Virus record (IMG/VR): IMGVR_UViG_3300027806_000047
Span: 1-60,011 of that record
Source of the DNA: a virus
Direction: 5' to 3' (one strand)
Length of the DNA stretch: 60,011 bases
The position numbers were made by a program, and so were the translations under genes. Shown here in pieces: positions 7,372 through 14,210 of this stretch. The first letter of the stretch is position 1. Every line of letters starts with the position of its first letter. The notes beneath the pieces are model-generated. The model did no database searches. It was not told the origin of the DNA and worked only from the letters and a program-made list of their open reading frames with translations.

Positions 7372-8051
7372 TGCCCGAGCATCCTCCGCACCTACAGCAC
7401 CTGGCCGCAGCCGAGACGGCCTGGAACTGGGCCGCCATGTTCACGGCCTACGCCAACGGCTCCAAGCTCGAGGAGATCAGTCAGATCTTCTCCTGCCCGA
7501 TGCCGGTGCTCCGCCGGGCCGCAACGACTCAGGACTGGGCGAGCATGTCCGCCCAACTGGTGGCGCCCCAGGCCCGCGAACTGCCCGACGTCACCGAGTC
7601 CAGGATGCGCCGCCTGGAGGCCAACCGGGCGAAGAACTTCGAGCTGGCGGACATCCTGCGGGAGAAGCTGCTGAGAGACTTCCAAGCCTTACGGGACGGC
7701 ACCCTCAAGGTCGAGCGAGCCGTAGCGTACAAGGGGGAGGTCCACCACACCGAGGTCGAGCCGGGCCCCCAAGACATGGTCGCCTTGGCCAATGCGGCCA
7801 AGAGCGTCGCAGAGATGACCTACCGCGCATTGGGCGACGTGGCGGCCGAGGACCGGCAGGTGACCAACGGGAAGAACGGCGACGCAGCAAGCATCACCGT
7901 GATCCTGCCTACCGTGGTCCACACGTCCGCTCCGAAGGAGGATCGGCCCGTCCAGGTCGTCGACCTCCGGCCGGCCACTTTCCCCACCTCGCAGCGGCAG
8001 ACGAAGTCGATCTCCGAGGCCTCCGTCATCGACACGCCCACGACCCCATGA
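7371..8051 (+). CDS. Candidate terminase small subunit
   Basis: This 226-residue protein has an N-terminal helix-turn-helix-like region (KLEEISQIFSCPMPVLRRAA, about residues 32-51), followed by a long helical, charged segment and a disordered Pro/Ser/Thr-rich tail. That order, DNA-binding head, helical oligomerisation part and flexible tail, is typical of phage small terminase subunits, which recognise the packaging site and recruit the large subunit. No other gene in the window looks like TerS. The large subunit is 45 kb away on the other strand, so the call rests on domain pattern alone. Confidence 0.4.
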   Translation: MPEHPPHLQHLAAAETAWNWAAMFTAYANGSKLEEISQIFSCPMPVLRRAATTQDWASMSAQLVAPQARELPDVTESRMRRLEANRAKNFELADILREKLLRDFQALRDGTLKVERAVAYKGEVHHTEVEPGPQDMVALANAAKSVAEMTYRALGDVAAEDRQVTNGKNGDAASITVILPTVVHTSAPKEDRPVQVVDLRPATFPTSQRQTKSISEASVIDTPTTP

Positions 8052-8365
8052 TCGACACCCGACAACTGCCCGTCGAATACCCCCACATCCGCGAGGACCT
8101 GGTGGAGATGGCCGGCGACGAGAACCTGATCTTCCTCGACGGCTTCGACCACTGCATCACCGGACTGTGCTCCATCCACGGTGAAGTGCCCCGCGTGGCC
8201 TACAGCACCGAGGCAATCATCGAGACCCTCCAGAAGCGCGACGGCATGCCCTACGAAGAGGCGACCGAGTTTTTTGACTTCAACATCGGCGGCCTGCACT
8301 GCGGCCCCTACACACCTGCCCTGGTGCTCTCCGCGCCGGGGGTTGAGATTACCGTAAAACGATGA
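8048..8365 (+). CDS. Conserved-looking hypothetical protein, 105 residues
   Basis: It starts in the stop of the preceding gene (ATGA), and its own stop overlaps the thyX start. The acidic sequence contains a compact core with LDGFDHCITGL and a later YEEATEFFDFNIGG motif. Proteins with a similar EEA-EFFDFNI core occur in various phage genomes without assigned function. The coupling to thyX suggests co-expression in the nucleotide and DNA-metabolism phase. No catalytic motif is visible. Confidence 0.6.
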   Translation: MIDTRQLPVEYPHIREDLVEMAGDENLIFLDGFDHCITGLCSIHGEVPRVAYSTEAIIETLQKRDGMPYEEATEFFDFNIGGLHCGPYTPALVLSAPGVEITVKR

Positions 8366-9069
8366 GAGTTCGACCCATCAGCATCACCCAAGCCCTGCCC
8401 GGAGCGATCCCAGGTCACCCGTCCGACGTTTCGCCGGAGGCCCTGATCGTCTACAAGGCCCGCGTCTCGAGCCCCGAGAACCAGGTCAAGCACCTCAACG
8501 GCCCGCGGCTCCTGGCATTCTGCATCCGACACAAGCACTGGAGTCCGTTCGAGATGGTGGACCTGACGATGGAGATCGAGACGTCCAGGGCGATTGCCGC
8601 TCAGATCCTCCGGCACCGCTCGTTCAGCTTCCAGGAGTTCAGCCAGCGGTACAGCGCCGTGGCCAAGCTGGGAGACTTGGTGGAGCCCGTGGAGATGCGG
8701 GAGACGCACGTCGACGGGAACCGGCAGGGAAGCGGGGGTAACATCGGCAGCCGGCCCATCCCCCACGCATCCTATTCAGTCGACGAGATCGCCGACTCGG
8801 CCGTCCGACACGCCGAGCAGGCGTACCGGGAGCTGCTGTCGGCTGGCGTGGCCCCGGAGTGCGCCCGGATGGTGCTGCCTTTGGCGACGAGGACCCGACT
8901 CTACATGAAGGGGTCGGTCCGCTCCTGGATCCACTACTTCCAAGTCCGGTGCGACGGCCACGCCCAGAAAGAGCACCGCCAAGTCGCCGAGGCAATCCGG
9001 ATGGAGTTCAACCTGCTGTTCCCGACGATAGCCCTGGCGCTCGCCCCGGCAGAACCCACCCAGCCTTGA
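8362..9069 (+). CDS. thyX: Flavin-dependent thymidylate synthase
   Basis: This 235-residue protein has the ThyX signature RHRxxSxxxxSxRY intact at residues 84-97 (RHRSFSFQEFSQRY). ThyX makes dTMP from dUMP using FAD, NADPH and methylene-tetrahydrofolate. Phages carry it to raise thymidine supply during replication. Length and motif spacing fit an active enzyme. A Gly-rich insert (about residues 113-122) follows the signature. The gene is coupled to the one before it and overlaps the end of the convergent methyltransferase gene by 62 bp. It cooperates logically with the dNMP kinase at 21162. Confidence 0.92.
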   Translation: MRVRPISITQALPGAIPGHPSDVSPEALIVYKARVSSPENQVKHLNGPRLLAFCIRHKHWSPFEMVDLTMEIETSRAIAAQILRHRSFSFQEFSQRYSAVAKLGDLVEPVEMRETHVDGNRQGSGGNIGSRPIPHASYSVDEIADSAVRHAEQAYRELLSAGVAPECARMVLPLATRTRLYMKGSVRSWIHYFQVRCDGHAQKEHRQVAEAIRMEFNLLFPTIALALAPAEPTQP

Positions 9070-9598
9070 CGTTGCCGGCGACGGTCCATGCCGCCGACCT
9101 CTGGACTCGGAACCCCAGTTGCGAAGGGCTGATCGGGCGGTGCTCGCCGGCCTGGATCTCCCAAGACTCGGACCCCGGCAGGTCCCCGACCACCAGCACC
9201 GCCCTTCGCACTCGAGTCAGCGTGTCCAGGAGGAGCCGCCGAGCCTCTGAGGATGGCAGGTGCTGGATGACGTCCTTCACCAGGGCGACGTCGAAGATCT
9301 CTCCGGCCGGCAGGTCACGCACCTCACCAGACAGCAGCCGGAGGCATCTGGGAAGCCGCTGGCGGGCTTTCTCAAGCGCGACGGGTGAAAGCTCCACTCC
9401 GGTGTACTCGGCGCACCACGGGGCAATCACGGCGGCCAGGCGGCCGTCCCCGCACCCGACATCCAAGAAGGAATCGCCGGGCTGAATCTGGCCCCGGACC
9501 CACTCGAGGCACGGGGCTGCCGCCTGGGGGTCGCTGCCGGGGCCCGAGCCCCCGCCCCAAGTGTCGTCAAGGTAGATCCGATCGAAGGCGTCCTTCAT
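9008..9598 (-). CDS. Class I SAM-dependent methyltransferase
   Basis: This 196-residue protein carries motif I of Rossmann methyltransferases (FLDVGCGDG, residues 44-52), an acidic motif II region (GVELSP) and a motif IV region (DVALVKDVIQHL). The family methylates small molecules, proteins or sugars. The KDVIQHL type is more common in small-molecule/sugar methyltransferases than in DNA methylases, so DNA is not the obvious substrate. A GTG at 9613 would add five codons but lies in the U-tract of a terminator, so the ATG is preferred. Neighbouring glycosyltransferases suggest a glycan or nucleotide-sugar target, which is inference. Confidence 0.7.
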   Translation of the reverse strand: MKDAFDRIYLDDTWGGGSGPGSDPQAAAPCLEWVRGQIQPGDSFLDVGCGDGRLAAVIAPWCAEYTGVELSPVALEKARQRLPRCLRLLSGEVRDLPAGEIFDVALVKDVIQHLPSSEARRLLLDTLTRVRRAVLVVGDLPGSESWEIQAGEHRPISPSQLGFRVQRSAAWTVAGNVKAGWVLPGRAPGLSSGTAG

Positions 9599-9611
9599 GG
9601 GCTTAGGATAC

Positions 9612-9645
9612 ACAAAAGCCCCGGCACCTTTCTAGGCGCCGGGGC
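9612..9645 (-). terminator. Rho-independent terminator after the small minus-strand operon
   Basis: Read on the minus strand, GCCCCGGC and GCCGGGGC form a perfect 8-bp GC stem (two more pairs after one mismatch), followed by TTTT. It lies downstream of the 201-residue gene and directly before the methyltransferase start. The methyltransferase must therefore depend on read-through or on an unseen promoter. Confidence 0.7.
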
Positions 9646-9656
9646 ACCAAAGGGTG

Positions 9657-10262
9657 TCAGGTGGTGCTCTTGGTCACTTCGTCGTCGGACGGCCAGGCGG
9701 TCCCCTCGGCCTTGGCCCAAAACGCCTTCGCAATCTCCTCGTTGTCTCCAGCCAGGCGCAGGTACTCGGCCTTCCGCTCGGCCCGGACGCGGGCGTTGTA
9801 GGCCTCCTGCCGGATCGCCCCGTAGAGTTCTAGGCAAAGATCGCGGACCTCGTTGAACTTGGCGTCGTCCTGGGCGTACTCCTCGAACTTGGCCGCCTTT
9901 GATTCGGCCGGATCGACGCCGATCCACACGGTCTCCACCGTCACCTCGGGCCGGCCGATCTTGAGGCTCTCGTTGTTGTAGTTGACCTTCTCGATTTTGA
10001 CCAATCCGTCCAGGGCGGCCTGAGCCTTGGCCTCGTCGAGCCACCCGAAATCAGAGGTGTACCAGCCCTGCCGCAGGCGGAAAACCTTGATGGCTTCGGC
10101 GGGCTTCTGGTAGCCGCGCCACTCGCTGCGCCGGAGCGCCTCCGACAGGGTGATGGGCGGCTTGATGCCACGCTCTAGGGCCTCGAGGCGGATCGAGTCG
10201 TTGAGTTCTTCGTTGGTGAGGTTCAGGACCTCACTGCGGGTCAGTTGTGGGAATGGTTTCAT
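9657..10262 (-). CDS. Hypothetical protein, 201 residues
   Basis: This charged protein is mostly helical and has two parts. The N-terminal about 60 residues carry a helical SEALRRSEWRG region. The middle contains beta strands (KVFRLRQGWY, VTVETVWIG), and the C-terminus is a long helix rich in Ala, Arg and Glu. The middle strands and GWLDEAKAQAALDGL pattern resemble small structural or nucleic-acid-binding folds, but no family can be named. It is last in a three-gene minus-strand unit closed by a terminator. Confidence 0.6.
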   Translation of the reverse strand: MKPFPQLTRSEVLNLTNEELNDSIRLEALERGIKPPITLSEALRRSEWRGYQKPAEAIKVFRLRQGWYTSDFGWLDEAKAQAALDGLVKIEKVNYNNESLKIGRPEVTVETVWIGVDPAESKAAKFEEYAQDDAKFNEVRDLCLELYGAIRQEAYNARVRAERKAEYLRLAGDNEEIAKAFWAKAEGTAWPSDDEVTKSTT

Positions 10263-10265
10263 GGT

Positions 10266-10466
10266 TCAGGCGTTCAAAAGGTCGTGGACCTCATCCTTCA
10301 GCTCCTGGACTTCCTGCTGGAGGTCCTTGATCTCCTTGGTCTTCTCGCCGAGAGACCTGTCGATGTCCTGAAGGATTCTCTCCAGGTCGTCTTTTATGTC
10401 GGGGTGGCGCTCAGTAATCAGCTCGATCGTGCGGCGATCACTGCGGTCTAGGTGTGGCAGGTTCAT
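10266..10466 (-). CDS. Short coiled-coil hypothetical protein
   Basis: The ATG at 10466 overlaps the stop of the upstream gene and is chosen over a longer GTG-type extension with an Arg/Gly-rich, non-protein-like head. The 66-residue product is almost entirely helical. Residues about 25-62 (ILQDIDRSLGEKTKEIKDL onward) form a clear coiled coil, so it probably oligomerises. No known family is recognised. Confidence 0.6.
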   Translation of the reverse strand: MNLPHLDRSDRRTIELITERHPDIKDDLERILQDIDRSLGEKTKEIKDLQQEVQELKDEVHDLLNA

Positions 10467-10684
10467 CAGTGCTTGGTGTAATGCTCGACCCCCCGTGCCG
10501 CCGCCACGGACCCGGCGAGAATCTCCTCGCGGCGGTTCCAAGCGGTGGCCATCTCGATGGCGAGGTTGTTGGCCTCCACCTCGGTCTCACCCCGCACGGT
10601 CGCGACGACGCGGCAGCGGACGGTGACCAAGTGGGCGACCCATTCGCCATTCTGAGGCACGGAGAATTGAGGAAGTAATTGCAT
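10466..10684 (-). CDS. Small hypothetical protein, first gene of minus-strand unit
   Basis: This 72-residue protein has an N-terminal beta part (WVAHLVTVRCRVVATVRG) and a helical C-terminus (EVEANNLAIEMATAWNRR), a beta-strand then helix layout seen in small phage RNA- or protein-binding folds. Starts at 10700 (ATG) or 10723 (TTG) are possible. The ATG at 10684 is chosen because a candidate promoter overlaps the longer starts. There is no Shine-Dalgarno, and a transcript from that promoter would be almost leaderless. Confidence 0.5.
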   Translation of the reverse strand: MQLLPQFSVPQNGEWVAHLVTVRCRVVATVRGETEVEANNLAIEMATAWNRREEILAGSVAAARGVEHYTKH

Positions 10685-10694
10685 GGCGGGGCAG

Positions 10695-10723
10695 ACCATG
10701 CCCTGACACCAAGGTCGTGTCAA
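10695..10723 (-). promoter_or_regulatory. Candidate promoter with operator-like inverted repeat
   Basis: On the minus strand, a perfect TTGACA (10723-10718) lies 17 bases from CATGGT (10700-10695), a weak -10. The -35 is embedded in the inverted repeat TGACAC-N7-GTGTCA (10704-10722), a plausible repressor or activator site. The predicted start falls within a few bases of the ATG at 10684. Confidence 0.35.
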
Positions 10724-10783
10724 CGAAGTTTCGGTGACTGCCTCGACTAGAACCCGGGCGGGGCTTCGCTACGATCCAGCGGC

Positions 10784-11536
10784 ATGGTCACGCCGCACTT
10801 GCACTTCATCTGGGGATTCAAGGAGGGCGACACGTTCGGCCTGATCGAGCGCATCGCAATTCAGTCGGCCTGCTGCCACCACCCGACGTGGCCCGCAACG
10901 CTCTGGACGCGGCGCATCCCAACGGGGAGTCACTGGGAGAAGTTGAAGGCCGCGGTGCCCTGGCTGAGGACTATGCCGGCGCCGCGGATCGACACGTTCA
11001 ACGGGCGGCCGGTTCCGAAGTACCAGCACAAGGCCGACGCCCTGCGATACAGCCTGCTGTACAGCTTGGGCGGGGTCTACATGGACCTGGACACGATCAC
11101 CCTGGCACCGATCCCGAAGGAGTGGCTGGAGAAGCCCTACACGATCGGCCTGGAGTACCATGCCGACGGGTCTCCGATCGGCTTGTGCAATGCAGTCTAC
11201 ATGTGCGCCCCGTTCTCGCGGTTCGGCTGGCGTGTCCTGAGCGAGTTTCAGGCGTTCGACCCAGCCGTCCACGCTTACGCGGAGTTCGGGGTCTACAGAC
11301 CGCTAAAGTGGGCCCTGGAAATGGCGCACGACGTCCACATCGTGAAGGGCCCCTTGCTGGGGCCCATGCACTGGGACATCGCGGCCTACTGGGAACGGGA
11401 GGAGCCGCTACGTGACGTCGTGATCGCCCACCTGTGGAGGACCAACCACAGCGACCCGGTGCTGCGGAAGCTGACCGAGGAAGACCTGCGGCACGGGCGG
11501 TTTGCCTACGCTCAGGCCGCCAAGCGGTACGTCTAG
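10784..11536 (+). CDS. Glycosyltransferase, GT32/DXD sugar-binding type
   Basis: This 250-residue protein contains the hallmark of the DXD sugar-binding (GT32-like) family: KADALRYSLLYSLGGVYMDLDTITL around residues 83-107, with DxD at 101-103. These enzymes transfer hexoses from nucleotide sugars with a metal ion. There is no signal or membrane anchor, so it is cytoplasmic, acting on DNA bases, virion protein or a host glycan precursor. There is no Shine-Dalgarno. A -10-like TACGAT lies eight bases before the ATG. It ends on a CTAG shared with a convergent small gene. Confidence 0.85.
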   Translation: MVTPHLHFIWGFKEGDTFGLIERIAIQSACCHHPTWPATLWTRRIPTGSHWEKLKAAVPWLRTMPAPRIDTFNGRPVPKYQHKADALRYSLLYSLGGVYMDLDTITLAPIPKEWLEKPYTIGLEYHADGSPIGLCNAVYMCAPFSRFGWRVLSEFQAFDPAVHAYAEFGVYRPLKWALEMAHDVHIVKGPLLGPMHWDIAAYWEREEPLRDVVIAHLWRTNHSDPVLRKLTEEDLRHGRFAYAQAAKRYV

Positions 11537-11685
11537 TTGCAGCAGTCTTTGACGCCGCCCTGGGGCACGGTCTTGGGCTTGGTAGCCGCCTCGTTCTCGG
11601 CCTCGGCCCTCCGCCGGGGCTGGGGCTGAGTCGGGGCTTCCGCCCAAGCCTTGGGGGCACTGCACGACTGGCCGGACGGGCGCAT
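11533..11685 (-). CDS. 50-residue Pro/Ala/Lys-rich small protein
   Basis: This frame fills much of the 324-base gap after the glycosyltransferase. It ends on a TAG whose CTAG palindrome also contains the stop of the convergent gene, exactly as at 22286-22289. The product is rich in Ala, Pro, Gln and charged residues, ends in DCCN, and is likely disordered. No ribosome site is evident. Function is unknown. The shared-stop geometry is the main support. Confidence 0.4.
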   Translation of the reverse strand: MRPSGQSCSAPKAWAEAPTQPQPRRRAEAENEAATKPKTVPQGGVKDCCN

Positions 11686-11860
11686 GTCTAGGAAGGATGC
11701 CAAGTTGCTCACCGGGCGACGCTACGCCTTCGGCCGGGTCAGGACCAGTAATTTACAGCGACGGTTTTCGGCCTTCTAAGTAGTCGAAGTTTCGTCGACG
11801 GCCGGGCGTCGGTCGGAGTAGACTGCGACATGAACGTGGCGACCAACCGCCTGTCAAATC
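11686..11860. other. Intergenic region before the sigma-like gene
   Basis: This stretch has lower GC than its surroundings in part (around GTAATTTACAG). It holds a 31-codon plus-strand frame (11684-11779, basic product) and a 13-codon frame starting at 11830. Neither has a ribosome site or homologous look. No convincing promoter or terminator is found, although a TAGACT -10-like element ends six bases before position 11830. Confidence 0.4.
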
Positions 11861-12391
11861 ATGCAAACCGTAATTGAACCAACCCTGTGCCGTGACTGCG
11901 GCAAAAACCCTGTCCCAGGTAAGGCCCGCTACTGCGCTTCCTGCCGTCGCCAAAAGGTCCGAGACGCCTCTGTGCGTTTCCGGGCCGGCATCACCATGGC
12001 CCCCGGAGAGGAAAGCGTTGGCCGCACCCTGGCCCAGTGCAGCCTCCGGGAGGTGGCGTCGAAGTTCCAGGTGTCCGTCCAGCGGATCCAACAGATTGAG
12101 CGCCTGGCTCTCCTGAAGCTGCGACGGGGCATCCTGCCGTTTTTGAAAGAGCACAACCCCGTCGCCTTCGAGAGGTACCAGGGCCGGGAGACCGACGCCC
12201 AACGGTGGGCGGCGCGTACCGGCGTCCGGCGGCAGCTTTCGGCCAAACAGGCCCAGATCGTGGCCCAGCTTCGCAAGCTGGCCGACACCTACGAGGAATC
12301 CGGCCAGGTCACGACGGCGCGGGCGATCCGCTACGAGGTCGAGGACCTCACGTTTCGGCTAGAACAGGTATTTGAAAAGAGGGACAACTAA
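11861..12391 (+). CDS. Zinc-finger and sigma70 region 4-like regulator
   Basis: This 176-residue protein starts with a four-Cys zinc knuckle (C10, C13, C25, C28), then a basic linker. Residues about 60-90 (SLREVASKFQVSVQRIQQIE and LALLKLRR) closely follow the helix-turn-helix of sigma70 region 4.2, which reads -35 elements. The rest is helical. Regions 2 and 3 are missing, so it is not a full sigma factor. It could act like a split sigma or co-activator bound to host RNA polymerase, or simply as a DNA-binding regulator. It lies just before the replication block. Confidence 0.65.
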   Translation: MQTVIEPTLCRDCGKNPVPGKARYCASCRRQKVRDASVRFRAGITMAPGEESVGRTLAQCSLREVASKFQVSVQRIQQIERLALLKLRRGILPFLKEHNPVAFERYQGRETDAQRWAARTGVRRQLSAKQAQIVAQLRKLADTYEESGQVTTARAIRYEVEDLTFRLEQVFEKRDN

Positions 12392-12394
12392 ATT

Positions 12395-13174
12395 ATGGAA
12401 CTCCTCGAGAGAGTCAAAGGCTGGCTCAGTCGCCGCCGCCGCCGCCCGCCGGCACTCCCAGCCCCCGCGGCGCCAGCCAACAAGTGCGTGATCTTGGTGC
12501 CGGTGTCGCACCACATCGAGCCGGCGTGTGACGAGGCCCTTCGGGAGCTGGAGCGCCGTGGGTACACCGTGTGGCGTCGCTGGGGCTACTCGGCGATCGA
12601 CCAGGGCCGGTGCCTCATGGCCCAGCAAGCCCTGGACGCCGGCTTCGAGGAGCTGTTCTGGATCGATGCGGACGTGGCCTTTTGGCCCGGTGACGTGGAG
12701 AAGGTGCGCTCGCTCGGCAAGAGCGTGGTCGCCGCGGCCTACCCGGTGAAGGGCTGGCCGACGATGACGATCGAGCCGATGGACAAGAAGTCCCCGATCT
12801 TCTTCGGACCCTACACCGAGCCCATCGAGCTGCGGTACGCCGCCACAGGCTTCCTCTACACCCACTCCAGGGTCTACCGGCGCATCCAGCTTCTCCAGGC
12901 ATTGGAGCCGGTGCTCATCTGGGGGCAGCACAAGGCGGTCCCGTGGTTTTACCCGATCCTGATGGGGGGCGAGTACCTCGGCGAGGACTTCGCCTTTTGC
13001 CACCGGGCCCGGGAGGCCGGCTTCCAGATCCTCCTGGACCCGTCCATCCGACTGGCCCACATCGGCCGGTACTCGTATTCCTGGGAGTTCGCCTCCCGGG
13101 GTGTTCGCACGGAGCCGACTGACTGGATCTACCACCCACCCATCCGCACCCGTGAGACTGCCGGTTGTCAATGA
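12395..13174 (+). CDS. GT-A-fold glycosyltransferase-like protein
   Basis: This 259-residue protein has a very basic N-terminal segment (RRRRRPP, residues 13-19), then a GT-A-like core. The metal-binding DxD lies in WIDADVAFW (D91 and D93), and an acidic GEDFAFC motif near residue 195 matches the ED position of these folds. The Arg-rich head could bind nucleic acid or membrane, suggesting a role near DNA or the envelope. The start context is AACTAAATT before ATG, without Shine-Dalgarno. It is the second of four glycosyltransferase-like genes in the window. Confidence 0.75.
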   Translation: MELLERVKGWLSRRRRRPPALPAPAAPANKCVILVPVSHHIEPACDEALRELERRGYTVWRRWGYSAIDQGRCLMAQQALDAGFEELFWIDADVAFWPGDVEKVRSLGKSVVAAAYPVKGWPTMTIEPMDKKSPIFFGPYTEPIELRYAATGFLYTHSRVYRRIQLLQALEPVLIWGQHKAVPWFYPILMGGEYLGEDFAFCHRAREAGFQILLDPSIRLAHIGRYSYSWEFASRGVRTEPTDWIYHPPIRTRETAGCQ

Positions 13175-13712
13175 TCAGGGCCGGGTCCGCTGGGCGGTCA
13201 TCCCGGATGACTGTGCTGGCGCACTCGACTATCCCGTGCCGCTGCGCGACATCGTTCGGCGGAGGGCCGAGATCGTGGTGGCCGTGTTCTCAGCCACCCA
13301 CGGGGTCCAGCAGGCCTTCGCGTACATCCGAAACGCCTTCCGGATTCAGAAGTGCGACCTGGTGGCTATCCTGGCGACGGGCGTGACCAGGCCGGCCCAG
13401 CTCGAGGCGCTCGAACTAGCTTTTGCTGCCGCGGTAGGTCGGGTCCGACTGATCCCACAGAACCAACGCGGTGGCCGACCCAAGAAACATGAACGTACTG
13501 AAGCCAGTGCCGGGACTCCGACAGGAGGACTTGGTGAAGATGACACGACAACAGCGGTGGAAACTCCGGAGGTACACTCAGGGGATGTGTGTGAGCTGCG
13601 GCAAGATCCCGAGGTGCGAACAGAGTCGCACCCTGTGTGCGGAGTGTTTGGCGATCCAGCGGGAGAGGATGCGCCAACGGACGGGAGCCAGCCGACGCAA
13701 TCTCAGAAGTAG
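13152..13712 (+). CDS. Hypothetical protein with unusually overlapped C-terminus
   Basis: This 186-residue frame starts at a GTG inside the end of the preceding gene. Residues 1-105 look like a folded domain with strands and helices (RWAVIPDDC, IVVAVFSAT, DLVAILATG). After GGRPKKHER the composition becomes disordered, rich in Thr, Glu, Gly and Asp, exactly where the next gene begins in another frame. The C-terminal third may therefore be a passive overprint of that gene. Function is unknown. GGRPKK resembles an AT-hook-like patch. Confidence 0.5.
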   Translation: MRLPVVNDQGRVRWAVIPDDCAGALDYPVPLRDIVRRRAEIVVAVFSATHGVQQAFAYIRNAFRIQKCDLVAILATGVTRPAQLEALELAFAAAVGRVRLIPQNQRGGRPKKHERTEASAGTPTGGLGEDDTTTAVETPEVHSGDVCELRQDPEVRTESHPVCGVFGDPAGEDAPTDGSQPTQSQK

Positions 13713-13866
13713 GTCTTATGACGCGGATAAAGTCGTTGCTCGCTTCACTGCTGCGCCTGCTCGGCGTGGGAAGAAGGTCAAGGGTAAGGTCACCCGGAGG
13801 TCCAAGTTCCGAGCCCAGGCTAAGGGCAAAGCCCGTCCGGCCGGTCCGCATGAACCCACCGCGTGA
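13534..13866 (+). CDS. Basic four-Cys zinc-knuckle protein
   Basis: The start is set at a GTG five bases after a perfect AGGAGG (13523-13528). An upstream GTG at 13471 lacks a ribosome site. The 110-residue product has CVSCG and CAEC spaced for one zinc ion, followed by an Arg-rich helix and a strongly basic tail (RRGKKVKGKVTRRSKFR). It resembles the N-terminal knuckle of the sigma-like protein at 11861 and is probably nucleic-acid-binding. It overlaps the previous gene by 179 bp in a different frame, which is unusual even for a phage. Confidence 0.65.
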   Translation: MKMTRQQRWKLRRYTQGMCVSCGKIPRCEQSRTLCAECLAIQRERMRQRTGASRRNLRSRSYDADKVVARFTAAPARRGKKVKGKVTRRSKFRAQAKGKARPAGPHEPTA

Positions 13867-13878
13867 CGTCAAGGAGTT

Positions 13879-14103
13879 GTGAGGGGAGGCAAACGCCCAG
13901 GAGCGGGCAGGCCGCGGGGACCCAGAAAGGTCTCCGTGCGACTAATGGTGCTGCCTGAGACGTTCCGCACCATCGACCTCCTCGCGTTTGCCCGAAGCCA
14001 ATCCCGCGGCGAGATCGTCGACCAACTGGCCCGCCGGGCAGTCCGGAAAAAACCTAGCACCTCTCCCAGCAGCCCCCTTTTGAAGGCCGCGTCCGTGAAA
14101 TAG
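13879..14103 (+). CDS. Small DNA-binding-like protein (GAGRPRG N-terminus)
   Basis: This 74-residue protein opens with RGGKRPGAGRPRGPRK, an AT-hook-like basic arm common at the head of small phage proteins. It continues with strand then helix segments (VSVRLMVLPETF, GEIVDQLARRAV) that resemble a ribbon-helix-helix fold. A DNA-binding regulator or packaging accessory is plausible. The GTG start has AAGGAG only two bases away, so initiation may be weak. It is followed by a 107-bp regulatory gap. Confidence 0.6.
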   Translation: MRGGKRPGAGRPRGPRKVSVRLMVLPETFRTIDLLAFARSQSRGEIVDQLARRAVRKKPSTSPSSPLLKAASVK

Positions 14104-14126
14104 GAGAGTCGACTTTTCTGCGTAAA

Positions 14127-14201
14127 TACTTGGGGTTCGGAGCAAGTACTTCGACGTCCCATAAAATATGGTTGCACGGGACACGTGGCGCCGGCTATCG
14201 T
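14127..14201 (+). promoter_or_regulatory. Candidate promoter and inverted repeat before the lysozyme-like gene
   Basis: TTGCAC (14172-14177) is followed after 18 bases by TATCGT (14196-14201), and the ATG is nine bases further on, so the transcript would be nearly leaderless. Upstream, TACTTG (14127-14132) and CAAGTA (14143-14148) form an inverted repeat with a 10-base spacer that could be an operator. The region is AT-rich compared with its neighbours. Confidence 0.4.
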
Positions 14202-14210
14202 CTCTGCACC

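Noticed and set aside
11684-11871. 31-codon and 13-codon frames (11684-11779, 11830-11871) upstream of the sigma-like gene
   Set aside because: No ribosome site and no protein-like conservation cue; kept only as intergenic content.
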